From Defluviitalea phaphyphila (GTDB lineage Bacteria; Bacillota; Clostridia; Lachnospirales; Defluviitaleaceae): DNA of 64,000 nucleotides. The position numbers were made by a program, and so were the translations under genes. Shown here piece after piece: positions 23,871-33,801 of this stretch. The stretch spans positions 126,186 through 190,185 of the forward strand of contig NZ_JWID01000003.1 in the NCBI RefSeq assembly GCF_001466305.1, read 5' to 3'. Under the pieces are notes generated by a model, which worked only from the letters and a program-made list of their open reading frames with translations, ran no database searches and was not told where the DNA came from. Position 1 is the stretch's first letter; each line of letters begins with the position of its first letter.

Positions 23871-24818
23871 CTATATTATAATACCAAAATCTTCAATACA
23901 TTTCATCATATTTATTACAATTTTCTCCACATCAAATTCCATATCTTCTACATTAATCCAATATGGAGTTTCTTGTCTTCTAAACCATGTTAGTTGCCTT
24001 TTAGCAAAATGCCTAGTATCTCGTTTAATTATATATATAGCTTCTTCAAGAGAAATTTTCCCTTCTAAATACCATACTATTTCCTTATATCCAAGTCCCT
24101 GCATAGATATCAACTTAGGACTATATCCTCTATCTAAAAGATTTTCAACCTCTTCTACTAATCCTGCCTCTATCATACTATCTACTCTTTTATTAATTCT
24201 TTTATATAAGGTTTTTCTATTCATAGTTAAACAAAAAAATAATGTATTATAAGGACTATTTTTATTTTTTTGTTCTTTATTATGTTCAGAAATAGGTTTA
24301 TTGGTTTGTTTATAATATTCTAAAGCTCTAATTACTCTTTTTACATTATTTGGGTGAATTGCTTTAGCAGAAACAGGGTCTACTTTAAAAAGCATATTAT
24401 GGAGATATTGATTTCCATTTTTTTTTGCTAACTGTTGCAATGAATTTCTATATTCTATATCTATATTTGTTTCTGTAAAATCGATATCATAAACAACTGA
24501 TTGAATATAAAAACCAGTTCCACCAATCAATATAGGAATCTTATTTTTATCATATATTTTTTTTATATAATCTTTAGCTTTTTGCTTAAAAATAGCTACA
24601 CTAAATTCTTCTTTGGGGTCTATTTCATCTATTAAATAATGAGGAATTCCTTCCATTTCTTCTCTAGTGGGTTTTGCTGTCCCAATATTCATATATTTAT
24701 AAACTTGCATAGAATCCCCAGATATAATTTCTCCATTAATTCTTTTAGCTAGTTCAATAGAAACTTTAGTTTTTCCTGAAGCAGTAGGTCCTGCAATAAC
24801 AATTAATGGTTTTTTCAT
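23871..24818 (-). CDS. miaA: tRNA dimethylallyltransferase MiaA
   Basis: About 315 residues. P-loop GPTASGKT, the DSMQVYKY tRNA/DMAPP motif and the GGTGFYIQS motif define MiaA, which adds a dimethylallyl group to A37 of tRNAs reading U-initial codons. ATG 24816-24818 sits close behind GGAGGG; an in-frame GTG at 24830 overlaps the mutL stop. The product is the substrate of MiaB, encoded at the head of the same operon. Confidence 0.95.
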   Translation of the reverse strand: MKKPLIVIAGPTASGKTKVSIELAKRINGEIISGDSMQVYKYMNIGTAKPTREEMEGIPHYLIDEIDPKEEFSVAIFKQKAKDYIKKIYDKNKIPILIGGTGFYIQSVVYDIDFTETNIDIEYRNSLQQLAKKNGNQYLHNMLFKVDPVSAKAIHPNNVKRVIRALEYYKQTNKPISEHNKEQKNKNSPYNTLFFCLTMNRKTLYKRINKRVDSMIEAGLVEEVENLLDRGYSPKLISMQGLGYKEIVWYLEGKISLEEAIYIIKRDTRHFAKRQLTWFRRQETPYWINVEDMEFDVEKIVINMMKCIEDFGIII

Positions 24819-24829
24819 TATTCCCTCCA

Positions 24830-26725
24830 CTATTGAATTCTTTTAAATTTTTTTTCTATTTCATATTTATTCATAGATATTATAGTAGGTCTTCCATGGG
24901 GACATGTATATGGATTTTCCAAAGCAAGTAACTGCTCTATTAAAGCTTTACTTTCTTCAAAACTTAAATTATCTTTTGCTTTTACAGCACTTTTACAAGA
25001 AATGGTGGCAATAGTATTTAATTTCATATCATAGGCATTTCTAATTTTAATATCATTTAAAAATGTATCTACTATTTCTAAAAAAAAGCCACTATCTATA
25101 GGACCATCAAAAAGTATAGGTAAGGAACGAATTACATAAGCTAATTCTCCAAATTCTTCTATTTCAAACCCAAATTTTAAAAATAATTCTTTATTTTCTT
25201 CTATTATATCTTTTTCTCTTGGTGAAACATTAATAACTAAAGGTTCTAACAAGGTCTGAGAATGAATATTTTGAGTTTTAAAATCATTAATAAATTTTTC
25301 ATATAGTATTCTTTCATGAGCTGCATGTTGATCTATAACATACATAGTATTTTCCTGTTCTACTATCCAATAAGTTTTAAAAACTTGTCCTATAATCTTA
25401 TAATTTTTAACTGAAGAGTCAGTTTGAATATCTTCTATTTTTATATTTTCTATATCTTTTATTATTTTTTCATCTTTTTTTTCAATATCTCGTTTTTTTG
25501 AGTTTTCTTTTCTTATAGCTCCTAATTTATTATTTTGTTGTGAATCTTTTGTAAAATTATTTCTTTTAGAATTATTATCATTTTTAGATTCTAGTATTAT
25601 ATTTTCTTCACGAACCACTTCTTTAGAAACGTTATTATTTTCTATTTCAAAAGGTTCAGGTAAATTATTAGATTTAGAAATTGGTTTAAATAAATTTTCT
25701 TTTTTAGAAGATTCCCATGTAACTTCTGGAATCAAAACTTTATTTTTTAAATTTTGTTTTATAGAATTAAGTACAAAATTATAAATTATTTCTTCTTCAC
25801 GAAAACGAACTTCCATTTTTGTAGGATGAACATTAACATCAATTTTACTGGGATTTATAAAAATATGAATTACCACTATGGGAAATTTATTAATTGGAAG
25901 GAGTGTTTTATAAGCTTCTTCCACAGCTTGTTCTAATAATTTACTTTTAATATATCTTCCATTAATATAAAAACTTTCGTATGTACGATTAGAACGATTT
26001 ATTTCTGGTTTTCCAATTAATCCTGTTATTTTTAAATCTCCATTTTCTTCATTTATTTCAATCATTTTTTTTGCAATTTCTTTTCCATATACATTAAATA
26101 TGCAATTTTTTAAATCATTATTCCCTGAAGTATGGAATATAATAGAATTATTATTAATATATTTAAAAGATACTTCCGGATGTCCTAGAGCAGTTTTGTA
26201 CACAATATCACTAATATATGAAGCTTCTGTAGAAGGTTTTTTTAGAAATTTTTTCCTTGCTGGTACATTGTAAAATAAATTTCGTACTATTAATGTAGTC
26301 CCTTCTGGACATCCTATTTCTTGTTCTTCTTTAAAATGTCCTCCGTGTATTTCTAATCTTTTTCCTGTAATATCTCCTAAAACTTTTGTTATTATTTCTA
26401 ACTGTGACACAGCAGCAATACTAGCTAATGCTTCTCCTCTAAATCCTAAAGAAGATATACTTTCTAGGTCTTCCGCTGTATTAATTTTACTTGTACTATG
26501 TCTTAAAAAAGCTGTTTTTACATCATTTTTAGGAATTCCTATACCATTATCAGTTATTCTAATAAGGGATATCCCACCATTCTTAATCTCTACAGTAATT
26601 GCACTAGCTTTAGCATCTATAGAATTTTCAATTAATTCTTTTACAACTGAAGCCGGTCTTTCTACTACCTCTCCAGCAGCAATTTTATTAATAGTACTTT
26701 CATCTAATTTATGTATTGAATTCAA
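24830..26725 (-). CDS. mutL: DNA mismatch repair protein MutL
   Basis: 631 residues with an N-terminal GHKL ATPase (ENSIDAKA, DNGIGI, FRGEALASI) and a C-terminal dimerisation domain holding the metal-dependent nickase motif DQHAAHERI and CPHGRPT, as expected in a genome without MutH. A long Lys/Asn/Glu-rich linker (about 345-440) separates them. AAGGAG precedes the ATG. It starts four bases after the mutS stop. Confidence 0.96.
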   Translation of the reverse strand: MNSIHKLDESTINKIAAGEVVERPASVVKELIENSIDAKASAITVEIKNGGISLIRITDNGIGIPKNDVKTAFLRHSTSKINTAEDLESISSLGFRGEALASIAAVSQLEIITKVLGDITGKRLEIHGGHFKEEQEIGCPEGTTLIVRNLFYNVPARKKFLKKPSTEASYISDIVYKTALGHPEVSFKYINNNSIIFHTSGNNDLKNCIFNVYGKEIAKKMIEINEENGDLKITGLIGKPEINRSNRTYESFYINGRYIKSKLLEQAVEEAYKTLLPINKFPIVVIHIFINPSKIDVNVHPTKMEVRFREEEIIYNFVLNSIKQNLKNKVLIPEVTWESSKKENLFKPISKSNNLPEPFEIENNNVSKEVVREENIILESKNDNNSKRNNFTKDSQQNNKLGAIRKENSKKRDIEKKDEKIIKDIENIKIEDIQTDSSVKNYKIIGQVFKTYWIVEQENTMYVIDQHAAHERILYEKFINDFKTQNIHSQTLLEPLVINVSPREKDIIEENKELFLKFGFEIEEFGELAYVIRSLPILFDGPIDSGFFLEIVDTFLNDIKIRNAYDMKLNTIATISCKSAVKAKDNLSFEESKALIEQLLALENPYTCPHGRPTIISMNKYEIEKKFKRIQ

Positions 26726-26729
26726 GAAA

Positions 26730-29372
26730 TCACTCCTTAATTAGAGTTTTGGCTTTTTTATTTAACTCATAAAGCTTCTGAATAGCTTCCATAGGAGTCA
26801 TATCTAAAACATCTAAGTTTATTAAATCTTTTATAAATTTTACTTGTTCCGAATAAAATAAATCTAATTGAATAGGTTCTTTAACCTTTTCTTCTTTTTT
26901 GATTTCATATTTTTCATGAATTTGTTTTGTAGACTTTGAAATATCTGTTTCTTCTATTTTTGCTAGTATGGCCTTTGCTCTATTAATTACTTCTTGTGGC
27001 AACCCAGCTAATTTTGCCACTTCTATCCCATAACTATGATTAGCTCCTCCTCTTTTAATTTTACGCAGGAAAATTATATCGTCTCCTTTTTCTAATACAT
27101 CAATACAATAATTTTTTACTCCTTCAATTTTCCCTTCTAATTCCGTTAATTCATGATAATGAGTTGCAAATAAAGTTTTTGATCCTAATTTTTTATTATT
27201 ACTAATATATTCAGTAACTGCCCAAGCAATACTTAATCCATCAAATGTACTAGTTCCTCTTCCTATTTCATCTAATATAATAAGACTTTTTTTAGTAGCA
27301 TTATTGAGTATATTAGCAACTTCTGACATTTCAACCATAAAAGTACTTTGTCCTGAAGCTAAATCATCAGAAGCACCAACCCTAGTAAAAATTCTATCTA
27401 CAAGCCCTATTTTAGCAGATTTAGCAGGAATAAAACTTCCTATTTGAGCCATTAGTACAATAAGAGCAACTTGTCTCATATAAGTAGATTTTCCAGCCAT
27501 ATTAGGTCCTGTAATAATAATAAAACGGTTTTCTTTTTCATCTAAATAAGTATCATTAGGAATAAATTGTTCCATAGACATCATTTTTTCTACTACCGGA
27601 TGTCTACCTTCTTCAATCCAAATAATATCTTCTTCTGTAATCTCTGGTTTTACATAACCTTGCTTTTCAGCTACTTCTCCTAAAGATTGTAATACATCTA
27701 TTATAGCAATTTCTTTAGCAGTTTTCTGTATTCTAGTCACTTCTTTTGCAATGTGTTCACGAATTTCAGTAAAAAGATTATATTCTAATTCCACTACTTT
27801 TTCTTCTGCTCCTAATATAGTATCTTCTATTTCTTTTAGTTCTGGAGTAATATATCTTTCTGAATTAGCTAATGTTTGTTTTCTTACATAATGTTCTGGA
27901 ACAGAATCTAAATTGGATTTTGTTATTTCAATAAAATATCCAAAAACTTTATTATATTTTATTTTAAGATTTTTAATTCCCGTTTTTTCTTTTTCTTCTT
28001 TTTCTAAAGTTGCAATCCATTGTTTTCCTTCTTTTTTAGCCTTCCTTAATTTGTCTACTTCTTCATTATATCCTTCACGGATTAAATCTCCTTCTTTTAT
28101 AGAAATAGGAGGTTCTGGTATAATTGATTTTTCTATTAATTCATAAATATCTTCTAAAGTATCCATAGAATTATAAATTTCTTTTTGATAACTCGCATCA
28201 CATTCCGACAATAAACTTTTAATATGAGGAAGTACAGAAATAGAATTTTTTAATGCAATTAAATCTCTTCCATTTACAGTGCCATAAATTATTTTACTCA
28301 TTAATCTTTCTAAATCATATATTTTATTTAAAAGTTCTTTTAATTCTTCTCTTAACATAGGATTATTTTTAAAATTTTCTACCCCATCTAACCGTTTTTT
28401 TATTTCTTCTTTTTTTAATAAAGGTTGTTCTAACCATTTTCTAAGAAGTCTTGCTCCCATAGCTGTTTTAGTTTTATCTAATACCCAAAGCAAGCTTCCT
28501 TTCCTAGTTTTTTCTCTTAAAGTTTCAGTTAATTCTAAATTTCTTCTTGAAGAAATATCAAGTCTCATAAATTCATCTATAAAATAAGGAGTAATTCCTG
28601 TTATATTCCCCATACTAATTTTTTGAGTTTCACTCAAATATTCTAAAAGAGAACCAGCAGCACAAATTCCAAAATTAAATTCTTTAAGCCCTAATCCATC
28701 TAAACTTTGTACCTTAAAATGATTTAGTAATTTTTTATAACAAATTTCATAATCAAAACTCCACTCATGATATTGATTAATATAAGTATGAAATCTATTT
28801 TTTATTTCTTTTATTATTTCCTTAGAATTTATAAATTCTTCATTACATATTATTTCAGAAGGTTTATACTTTGCTATTTCATCTAGAAGTTTTCTATTAG
28901 AATTAACTCCTGTAATTTCTGTTACATGAAACTCTCCTGTTGTTACATCTACAATTCCTATTCCATAAGAATTAATATTACTATATACACTTATTAAAAA
29001 ATTATTTTTATCATCTTCTAGAGCATTAGGATCTATTATTGTTCCAGGAGTTACTATTCTAATTATTTCTCTCTTTACAATTCCTTTTGATGATTTAGGA
29101 TCTTCTACTTGCTCACATATAGCTACTTTATACCCTTTATCAATTAATTTATTTATATAAGTTTCTGCAGAATGATAAGGAACCCCACACATAGGGGCTC
29201 TTTCTTCTAATCCACAATCTCTTCCTGTTAAAGTAATCTCTAACTCTCTTGATGCTGTTAAAGCATCTTCAAAAAACATTTCATAAAAGTCTCCAAGACG
29301 GAAAAAAAGAAGACAATCTTTACATTTTTCTTTTATTTCTAAATACTGTTGCATCATTGGTGTTAATGGCAA
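26730..29372 (-). CDS. mutS: DNA mismatch repair protein MutS
   Basis: About 880 residues. N-terminal mismatch-binding domain with the FYEMF motif (FRLGDFYEMFFEDA), connector, lever and clamp, and C-terminal ABC-type ATPase with GPNMAGKST and DEIGRGTST. I chose TTG at 29370-29372 because GGAGGG stands seven bases upstream, and it gives the usual MutS length beginning PLTPMMQQYLE. Upstream in-frame ATGs (29387, 29444) lack an RBS, and the longest frame overlaps miaB. Partner of MutL downstream. Confidence 0.95.
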   Translation of the reverse strand: MPLTPMMQQYLEIKEKCKDCLLFFRLGDFYEMFFEDALTASRELEITLTGRDCGLEERAPMCGVPYHSAETYINKLIDKGYKVAICEQVEDPKSSKGIVKREIIRIVTPGTIIDPNALEDDKNNFLISVYSNINSYGIGIVDVTTGEFHVTEITGVNSNRKLLDEIAKYKPSEIICNEEFINSKEIIKEIKNRFHTYINQYHEWSFDYEICYKKLLNHFKVQSLDGLGLKEFNFGICAAGSLLEYLSETQKISMGNITGITPYFIDEFMRLDISSRRNLELTETLREKTRKGSLLWVLDKTKTAMGARLLRKWLEQPLLKKEEIKKRLDGVENFKNNPMLREELKELLNKIYDLERLMSKIIYGTVNGRDLIALKNSISVLPHIKSLLSECDASYQKEIYNSMDTLEDIYELIEKSIIPEPPISIKEGDLIREGYNEEVDKLRKAKKEGKQWIATLEKEEKEKTGIKNLKIKYNKVFGYFIEITKSNLDSVPEHYVRKQTLANSERYITPELKEIEDTILGAEEKVVELEYNLFTEIREHIAKEVTRIQKTAKEIAIIDVLQSLGEVAEKQGYVKPEITEEDIIWIEEGRHPVVEKMMSMEQFIPNDTYLDEKENRFIIITGPNMAGKSTYMRQVALIVLMAQIGSFIPAKSAKIGLVDRIFTRVGASDDLASGQSTFMVEMSEVANILNNATKKSLIILDEIGRGTSTFDGLSIAWAVTEYISNNKKLGSKTLFATHYHELTELEGKIEGVKNYCIDVLEKGDDIIFLRKIKRGGANHSYGIEVAKLAGLPQEVINRAKAILAKIEETDISKSTKQIHEKYEIKKEEKVKEPIQLDLFYSEQVKFIKDLINLDVLDMTPMEAIQKLYELNKKAKTLIKE

Positions 29373-29403
29373 AACTTGTCCCTCCATATTGCATAAAATT
29401 ATT

Positions 29404-30816
29404 TTAACAAATCTTTCCAATAAGATAAAAAGTTTTTGGTTCAATTATTTCAACATTTACAAATTCTCCAACTAAGGAACTATCTCCTTTAAAATGAACT
29501 AAATGCCCTCCTTCAGTTCTTCCAGTAAGAAATTCTTTATGATTTTTACTTCTTCCTTCAACTAATATTTCAACTTTTTTACCAAGCATAGCCTTATTTT
29601 TTTCAGTAATAATAGGTATTAATACTTCTTGAAGTTTATTAAATCTTTTAGTAGCTATTTTTTCGTCAACTTGTTCTTCCATAGTAGCTGCTGGAGTTCC
29701 TGTTCTTTTAGAATATAAAAAAGTAAATGCTCCATTAAATCTAATTTTTCGTACTATATCTAAAGTATCTTCAAAATCTTGTTCAGTTTCTCCTGGAAAT
29801 CCTACTATAATATCTGTAGTTAATGTAATATCAGGAATTTCTTTTTGAATTTTTGTTGCTAATTCTAAATATTGTTCTTTAGAATATTTTCTATTCATCT
29901 TCTCTAAAATTTTGGTGCTTCCTGCTTGGAAAGGTAAATGAAGAGATTTGCATACCTTATCACATTCTTTTATTGTTTTTATTAATTCGTCTGAAAGATC
30001 TTTTGGATGAGATGTCATAAATCTTATTCTTTTTAATCCTTCTATTTCATTAACTTTTCTAAGTAACTCAGAAAAAGTTGTTTTATCTTTTAAAGTTTTT
30101 CCATAAGAATTTACATTTTGACCTAAAAGCATAACTTCCTTTACTCCATCATTTACCAAATCTTTAATTTCATTTAAAATATCATCAACTTCTCTACTTC
30201 TTTCTCTACCCCTTACATATGGCACAATACAATAAGTGCAAAAATTATTACATCCATACATAATATTAACACTGGCTTTAAATTTATATTTTCTTATACT
30301 TGGTAAATCTTCTACTATATCCTTATGTTCTTTCCAAATATCAATAATCATTTCTCTTGTTTCTAAATATGTTTGAAAAAGTTCTGGCATTTTATATAAA
30401 TTAAATGTGCCAAAAATAATATCTACATGATTATACTTTGTTTTAATTGTTTTAAGAACAGATTCCTGTTGCATCATACATCCACATATAGCAATAATTA
30501 AATTTTTATTTTTTTCTTTAAGAGTTTTTAAATACCCTAATTTACCATACACCTTTTGTTCAGCATTTTCCCTCACACAACAGGTATTATAAATAATAAA
30601 ATCTGCTTCTTTTTCTTTATCTGCTTTTTCATATCCTATTTGTTTTAACATTCCTTCTAATTTTTCTGAATCATGAGCATTCATTTGGCAACCAAACGTC
30701 TGTATAAAATATTTAAGTCCTTTTCCTTTAAATATAAGTGATAATTGCTTTATAATTTCTTGCTGACGAACAGTTTCATCAACTGAAACTTCCTCCAAAG
30801 ATTCTCTTTTACTCAT
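29404..30816 (-). CDS. miaB: tRNA methylthiotransferase MiaB
   Basis: 470 residues: N-terminal UPF0004 domain with three Cys (TFGCQMNAHDSE, TCCVRENAE, CGCMMQ), radical SAM domain with CNNFCTYC, and C-terminal TRAM domain (VLVEGRSKN-type). It methylthiolates i6A37 made by MiaA. AGGAGG precedes the ATG. It is the first gene of the mismatch repair/tRNA modification operon. Confidence 0.96.
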   Translation of the reverse strand: MSKRESLEEVSVDETVRQQEIIKQLSLIFKGKGLKYFIQTFGCQMNAHDSEKLEGMLKQIGYEKADKEKEADFIIYNTCCVRENAEQKVYGKLGYLKTLKEKNKNLIIAICGCMMQQESVLKTIKTKYNHVDIIFGTFNLYKMPELFQTYLETREMIIDIWKEHKDIVEDLPSIRKYKFKASVNIMYGCNNFCTYCIVPYVRGRERSREVDDILNEIKDLVNDGVKEVMLLGQNVNSYGKTLKDKTTFSELLRKVNEIEGLKRIRFMTSHPKDLSDELIKTIKECDKVCKSLHLPFQAGSTKILEKMNRKYSKEQYLELATKIQKEIPDITLTTDIIVGFPGETEQDFEDTLDIVRKIRFNGAFTFLYSKRTGTPAATMEEQVDEKIATKRFNKLQEVLIPIITEKNKAMLGKKVEILVEGRSKNHKEFLTGRTEGGHLVHFKGDSSLVGEFVNVEIIEPKTFYLIGKIC

Positions 30817-30878
30817 TTATAATTAACCTCCTTAAGCGATATACATTCTAGTTAAATAAATGAAACATCTTAAATTCC

Positions 30879-30907
30879 ATTGTACAAAATTAAAGAAAGA
30901 ATTGCAA
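30879..30907 (-). promoter_or_regulatory. Promoter of miaB-mutS-mutL-miaA-hfq
   Basis: Minus strand -35 TTGCAA (30902-30907), 17-bp spacer and -10 TACAAT (30879-30884). Confidence 0.5.
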
Positions 30908-30945
30908 CTAAAAAGGTAGGAAATACAATAAATAGATTAATTCTG

Positions 30946-31392
30946 TTACTCTATAGCTTCTTTTAATACAGGCAAATTTACATAATTTATAGGATCAATT
31001 AACACACCATTTTTTGATATCTCATAATGTAAATGAGGTCCAGTTGATAGCCCTCCTGTATTTCCTACGCTAGCTACAATTTGACCTTTTTCAATAAATT
31101 CATCTTTTTTTACAAAAATATCTTTACAATGAGCATATATAATTACATATCCATCTTCTGTTTCATACTTTAATATATTTCCATAAGTTGAAGATAATTT
31201 TATCTCTAATACTTTTCCTTTTTTTACTGCAATAATATAACTTCCTTCTTCAGCTCCAATATCAATCCCTTTATGAAATTCTTCTTTGTTTAATATGGGA
31301 TTTATTCTCTTCCCAAAGGTTGATGTGATAATACCATCTACAGGATTTAACCATATATCATTAAAATCTTCTGTTTCTATTTTAGAATTCAT
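30946..31392 (-). CDS. M23 peptidase domain (C-terminal half of a split SpoIVFA/SpoIIQ-like gene)
   Basis: 148 codons encoding an LytM/M23 peptidase domain with apparently complete zinc ligands: HKGIDIG, YAHC and GPHLHYE. It has no membrane segment and no convincing RBS before its ATG. Its reading frame is open upstream through GGVIEENS, directly continuing the membrane protein encoded just before it if one base is restored in a G-run (31412-31416). I infer one original protein of about 290 residues, SpoIVFA/SpoIIQ-like by architecture and by its place after mgsA. No spoIVFB follows. If it is truly separate, it would be a cytoplasmic peptidase domain, which makes little sense. Confidence 0.75.
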   Translation of the reverse strand: MNSKIETEDFNDIWLNPVDGIITSTFGKRINPILNKEEFHKGIDIGAEEGSYIIAVKKGKVLEIKLSSTYGNILKYETEDGYVIIYAHCKDIFVKKDEFIEKGQIVASVGNTGGLSTGPHLHYEISKNGVLIDPINYVNLPVLKEAIE

Positions 31393-31403
31393 ACTGTTTT
31401 CTT

Positions 31404-31826
31404 CTATGACTCCCCCAATTCTGATTCCAATAGGAATATATCTTCAGCATTATCAGACTTGTCATCTATTATGACATCTTTTTCTAAAGAGTTATCTTGA
31501 AAGAGTTCTTTTTCTGAATTGTCTTGTTCTATTTCATCATTTTCTTTTATCCAATTCTTTACTAAAGGAATATAAGTAACAGTATTTTTTATAGTTTTAA
31601 TTACTTCACCCCATGTCATAGTATAATTAATTTTTTTATTTATATCTTCCATGATTAAAGTTGTACTTTTTAAAGGAATAAATTGAAAAATTATAATTAA
31701 AACAAACAAAAATATACTAATAGATAATTGTTTTAAAAAAATATTTATTATAAATTCTTTTGTATTTTTTTGATAACTTCTATTTTTTCTTCTTGTAGTT
31801 CTTCGTATATTGTTTTTTTTTCTCAT
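31404..31826 (-). CDS. Membrane-anchored N-terminal half of the split M23 protein
   Basis: 140 codons: a very basic N-terminus (RKKNNIRRTTRRKNR), one transmembrane segment (about 33-51) and an acidic, probably extracytoplasmic linker ending LLESELGES. AGGAGGGG precedes the ATG. This matches the N-terminal part of SpoIVFA-type sporulation proteins. It stops 11 bases before the ATG of the M23 domain because of a one-base frame difference at a run of five G. It is separated from mgsA by a terminator. Confidence 0.7.
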   Translation of the reverse strand: MRKKNNIRRTTRRKNRSYQKNTKEFIINIFLKQLSISIFLFVLIIIFQFIPLKSTTLIMEDINKKINYTMTWGEVIKTIKNTVTYIPLVKNWIKENDEIEQDNSEKELFQDNSLEKDVIIDDKSDNAEDIFLLESELGES

Positions 31827-31892
31827 TAAGCCCCTCCTATATTTATTTTAATATAATAAAATATATTATTAATAGGGCTTTTTTATGAAAAA

Positions 31893-31922
31893 ATAAAAGA
31901 CTTTTTTAACAAAGTCTTTTAT
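31893..31922 (-). terminator. Terminator after mgsA
   Basis: A 12-bp stem ATAAAAGACTTT/AAAGTCTTTTAT with a six-base loop and a following U6 run on the minus strand, adjoining the mgsA stop. It closes the mreB-to-mgsA gene run. Confidence 0.85.
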
Positions 31923-32318
31923 CTATCTAACAATATCTCTCCATTCTAAATCTCCCCGTTCTAAAGCTTTAATAAGAAGCTCTGCTGTAGCTAAATTTGT
32001 TGCAATTGGAATATTGTGAATATCACATAATCTTATTAAAGCATTAATATCTGGTTCATGATTCTTTTTAGATACAGGGTCTCTCAGAAAAATTACCATG
32101 TCAATTTGATTATGGGCAATTTGAGTTCCTAACTGTTGTTCTCCACCTAAATGCCCAGCAAGATATTTGTGTACGGTTAAATTTGCTGCTTCTTCTACTA
32201 ACCTTCCTGTAGTTCCCGTTGCATAAAGATTATGTTTAATTAATATATGACGATAAGCAATGGCTAAATTTTCCATCAATTTTTTTTTAGCATCATGAGC
32301 AACTAATCCAATATTCAT
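31923..32318 (-). CDS. mgsA: Methylglyoxal synthase
   Basis: 131 residues. It converts dihydroxyacetone phosphate to methylglyoxal and phosphate. Family marks are [15 protein letters not shown] for phosphate binding, GGEQQ, FLRDP with the catalytic Asp, and NHEPD with the essential His. It starts five bases after the rodA stop, a linkage common in Clostridia. Confidence 0.95.
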   Translation of the reverse strand: MNIGLVAHDAKKKLMENLAIAYRHILIKHNLYATGTTGRLVEEAANLTVHKYLAGHLGGEQQLGTQIAHNQIDMVIFLRDPVSKKNHEPDINALIRLCDIHNIPIATNLATAELLIKALERGDLEWRDIVR

Positions 32319-32323
32319 AAACC

Positions 32324-33457
32324 TTACCTCCTAAAAAATAACTTCTGTCTTCTCATGCCTACATTTAATATTAGTCCTATTCCTATCATATTAGTCCATA
32401 ATGAACTCCCTCCAAAACTAATAAAAGGTAAAGGAATTCCTGTATTAGGAAGTAAACCTGTAACAACACCTATATTTACAAATGTTTGAAAAGCTATCAT
32501 TGTTACAACTCCCACAATTAATAATTTGCCAAATAAATCCTTTGAGTATCTTGCAATCCAAAGACTTTTTAAAATAAGTAAAAATATAAGACTTATTATA
32601 GAAATACATCCAATAAAACCAAATTCTTCTCCTATTACAGAAAATATGAAATCTGTATGAGGCTCTGGTAAATAACTTAATTGATTTAATGTTCCTTTAT
32701 ATAAACCTTTTCCATAAAGTTGTCCAGAACCTATAGCATGTATAGATTGTTGAGTTTGAAAATAATCATCAGAATATTCCGCTTCCTCTTTATAAATCAT
32801 AGCCATAATTCTTTCTCTTTGATAATCTTTCAAAAGTTTTTGATTCGGATTTTGTATATAAATAAATAATAACATTATAAGAGGGACCCCTATAATAAAA
32901 GAGCCAAATATATATTTATAACTAATACCTCCTATATATAATAATACCAAAAAAATAACGATAAAAACAAGACTAGTAGATAAATCTGGTTGTTTTAATA
33001 TCATAAAAACAGGTAAACCTAAAAAAATTACTAATAATATTAAGGTACTAAATTTATTAATTTTTTCTTTTTTCTTATCAATTAATTTAGACATAAATAA
33101 AATTATACTTATTTTAGAAAACTCGGAAGGTTGTATTCTTATAGGTCCGATATTCAACCACCTTACTGCACCTTTAGCATCATCTCCAAAAAATATTACT
33201 GCTATAAGAAGTCCTAAACTAACTACATATGCTATTATATATAATTCTCCTAACGTATTATAATCAATAAAAGCCGTTATAAGCATTAAAATAAAACCAA
33301 TTATAAACCATATAATTTGTTTACGAACATATATAGGGTCAGCTCCTGAATTAACATGTTGAGCACTACTTATAGCAATAAGTCCTATTATTACCAAAAC
33401 CGTCACTAAAAAAACTATTAATATGTCAAAAAATTTAAGTTGTTGTTTGGAAATCAT
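32324..33457 (-). CDS. rodA: Rod-shape SEDS glycosyltransferase RodA
   Basis: 377 residues with about ten membrane segments and SEDS marks: [25 protein letters not shown] (with the catalytic Asp region) and FISFGGSS. It polymerises lipid II in the elongasome with a class B PBP and MreBCD. It follows minE and precedes mgsA. The family also contains FtsW and SpoVE; RodA is preferred from its place beside mre and min genes. Confidence 0.9.
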   Translation of the reverse strand: MISKQQLKFFDILIVFLVTVLVIIGLIAISSAQHVNSGADPIYVRKQIIWFIIGFILMLITAFIDYNTLGELYIIAYVVSLGLLIAVIFFGDDAKGAVRWLNIGPIRIQPSEFSKISIILFMSKLIDKKKEKINKFSTLILLVIFLGLPVFMILKQPDLSTSLVFIVIFLVLLYIGGISYKYIFGSFIIGVPLIMLLFIYIQNPNQKLLKDYQRERIMAMIYKEEAEYSDDYFQTQQSIHAIGSGQLYGKGLYKGTLNQLSYLPEPHTDFIFSVIGEEFGFIGCISIISLIFLLILKSLWIARYSKDLFGKLLIVGVVTMIAFQTFVNIGVVTGLLPNTGIPLPFISFGGSSLWTNMIGIGLILNVGMRRQKLFFRR

Positions 33458-33476
33458 TTCTATTCACCATTACAAT

Positions 33477-33507
33477 GAATTAAGCAGGATTAAATCCTGC
33501 TTAATTC
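33477..33507. repeat. Inverted repeat across the minE stop codon
   Basis: Fifteen-base arms around a single A (effectively a 13-bp stem with a five-base loop) contain the last codons of minE (Glu-Leu-Ser-Arg-Ile-stop). There is no U-run, so it is likelier an mRNA processing or stability hairpin than a strong terminator. Confidence 0.6.
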
Positions 33508-33786
33508 ATTATTATTCGCCTTTCTTATATTTTTTATAGGAATATTAGCATATAAAACTGGAACTGTCCCATTATTTTCTTCCGACTTTGTTTGAGAAAT
33601 TTGTATATCTAATTCAGTTTCATCTATATCCATATAATTTGAAATTACTTTAATAATATCTGTTTTCATCATTTCAAGAAGTTCTGAAGAACAATTAATT
33701 CTGTCATGAATTAGTAAAAGTTTTAATCTATCCTTAGCTACATTTCCTGATTTTGTTTTTTTGTTAAAAAAATTTAATAATTCCAT
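33490..33786 (-). CDS. minE: Cell division topological factor MinE
   Basis: 98 residues. N-terminal anti-MinCD region (AKDRLKLLLIHDR) and C-terminal dimerisation region. With MinD it makes the membrane oscillation that places MinC away from mid-cell. Presence of MinE rather than only DivIVA is common in Clostridia. Directly downstream of minD with a 15-base gap. Confidence 0.93.
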   Translation of the reverse strand: MELLNFFNKKTKSGNVAKDRLKLLLIHDRINCSSELLEMMKTDIIKVISNYMDIDETELDIQISQTKSEENNGTVPVLYANIPIKNIRKANNNELSRI

Positions 33787-33801
33787 GGTAATTCACATCC
33801 T

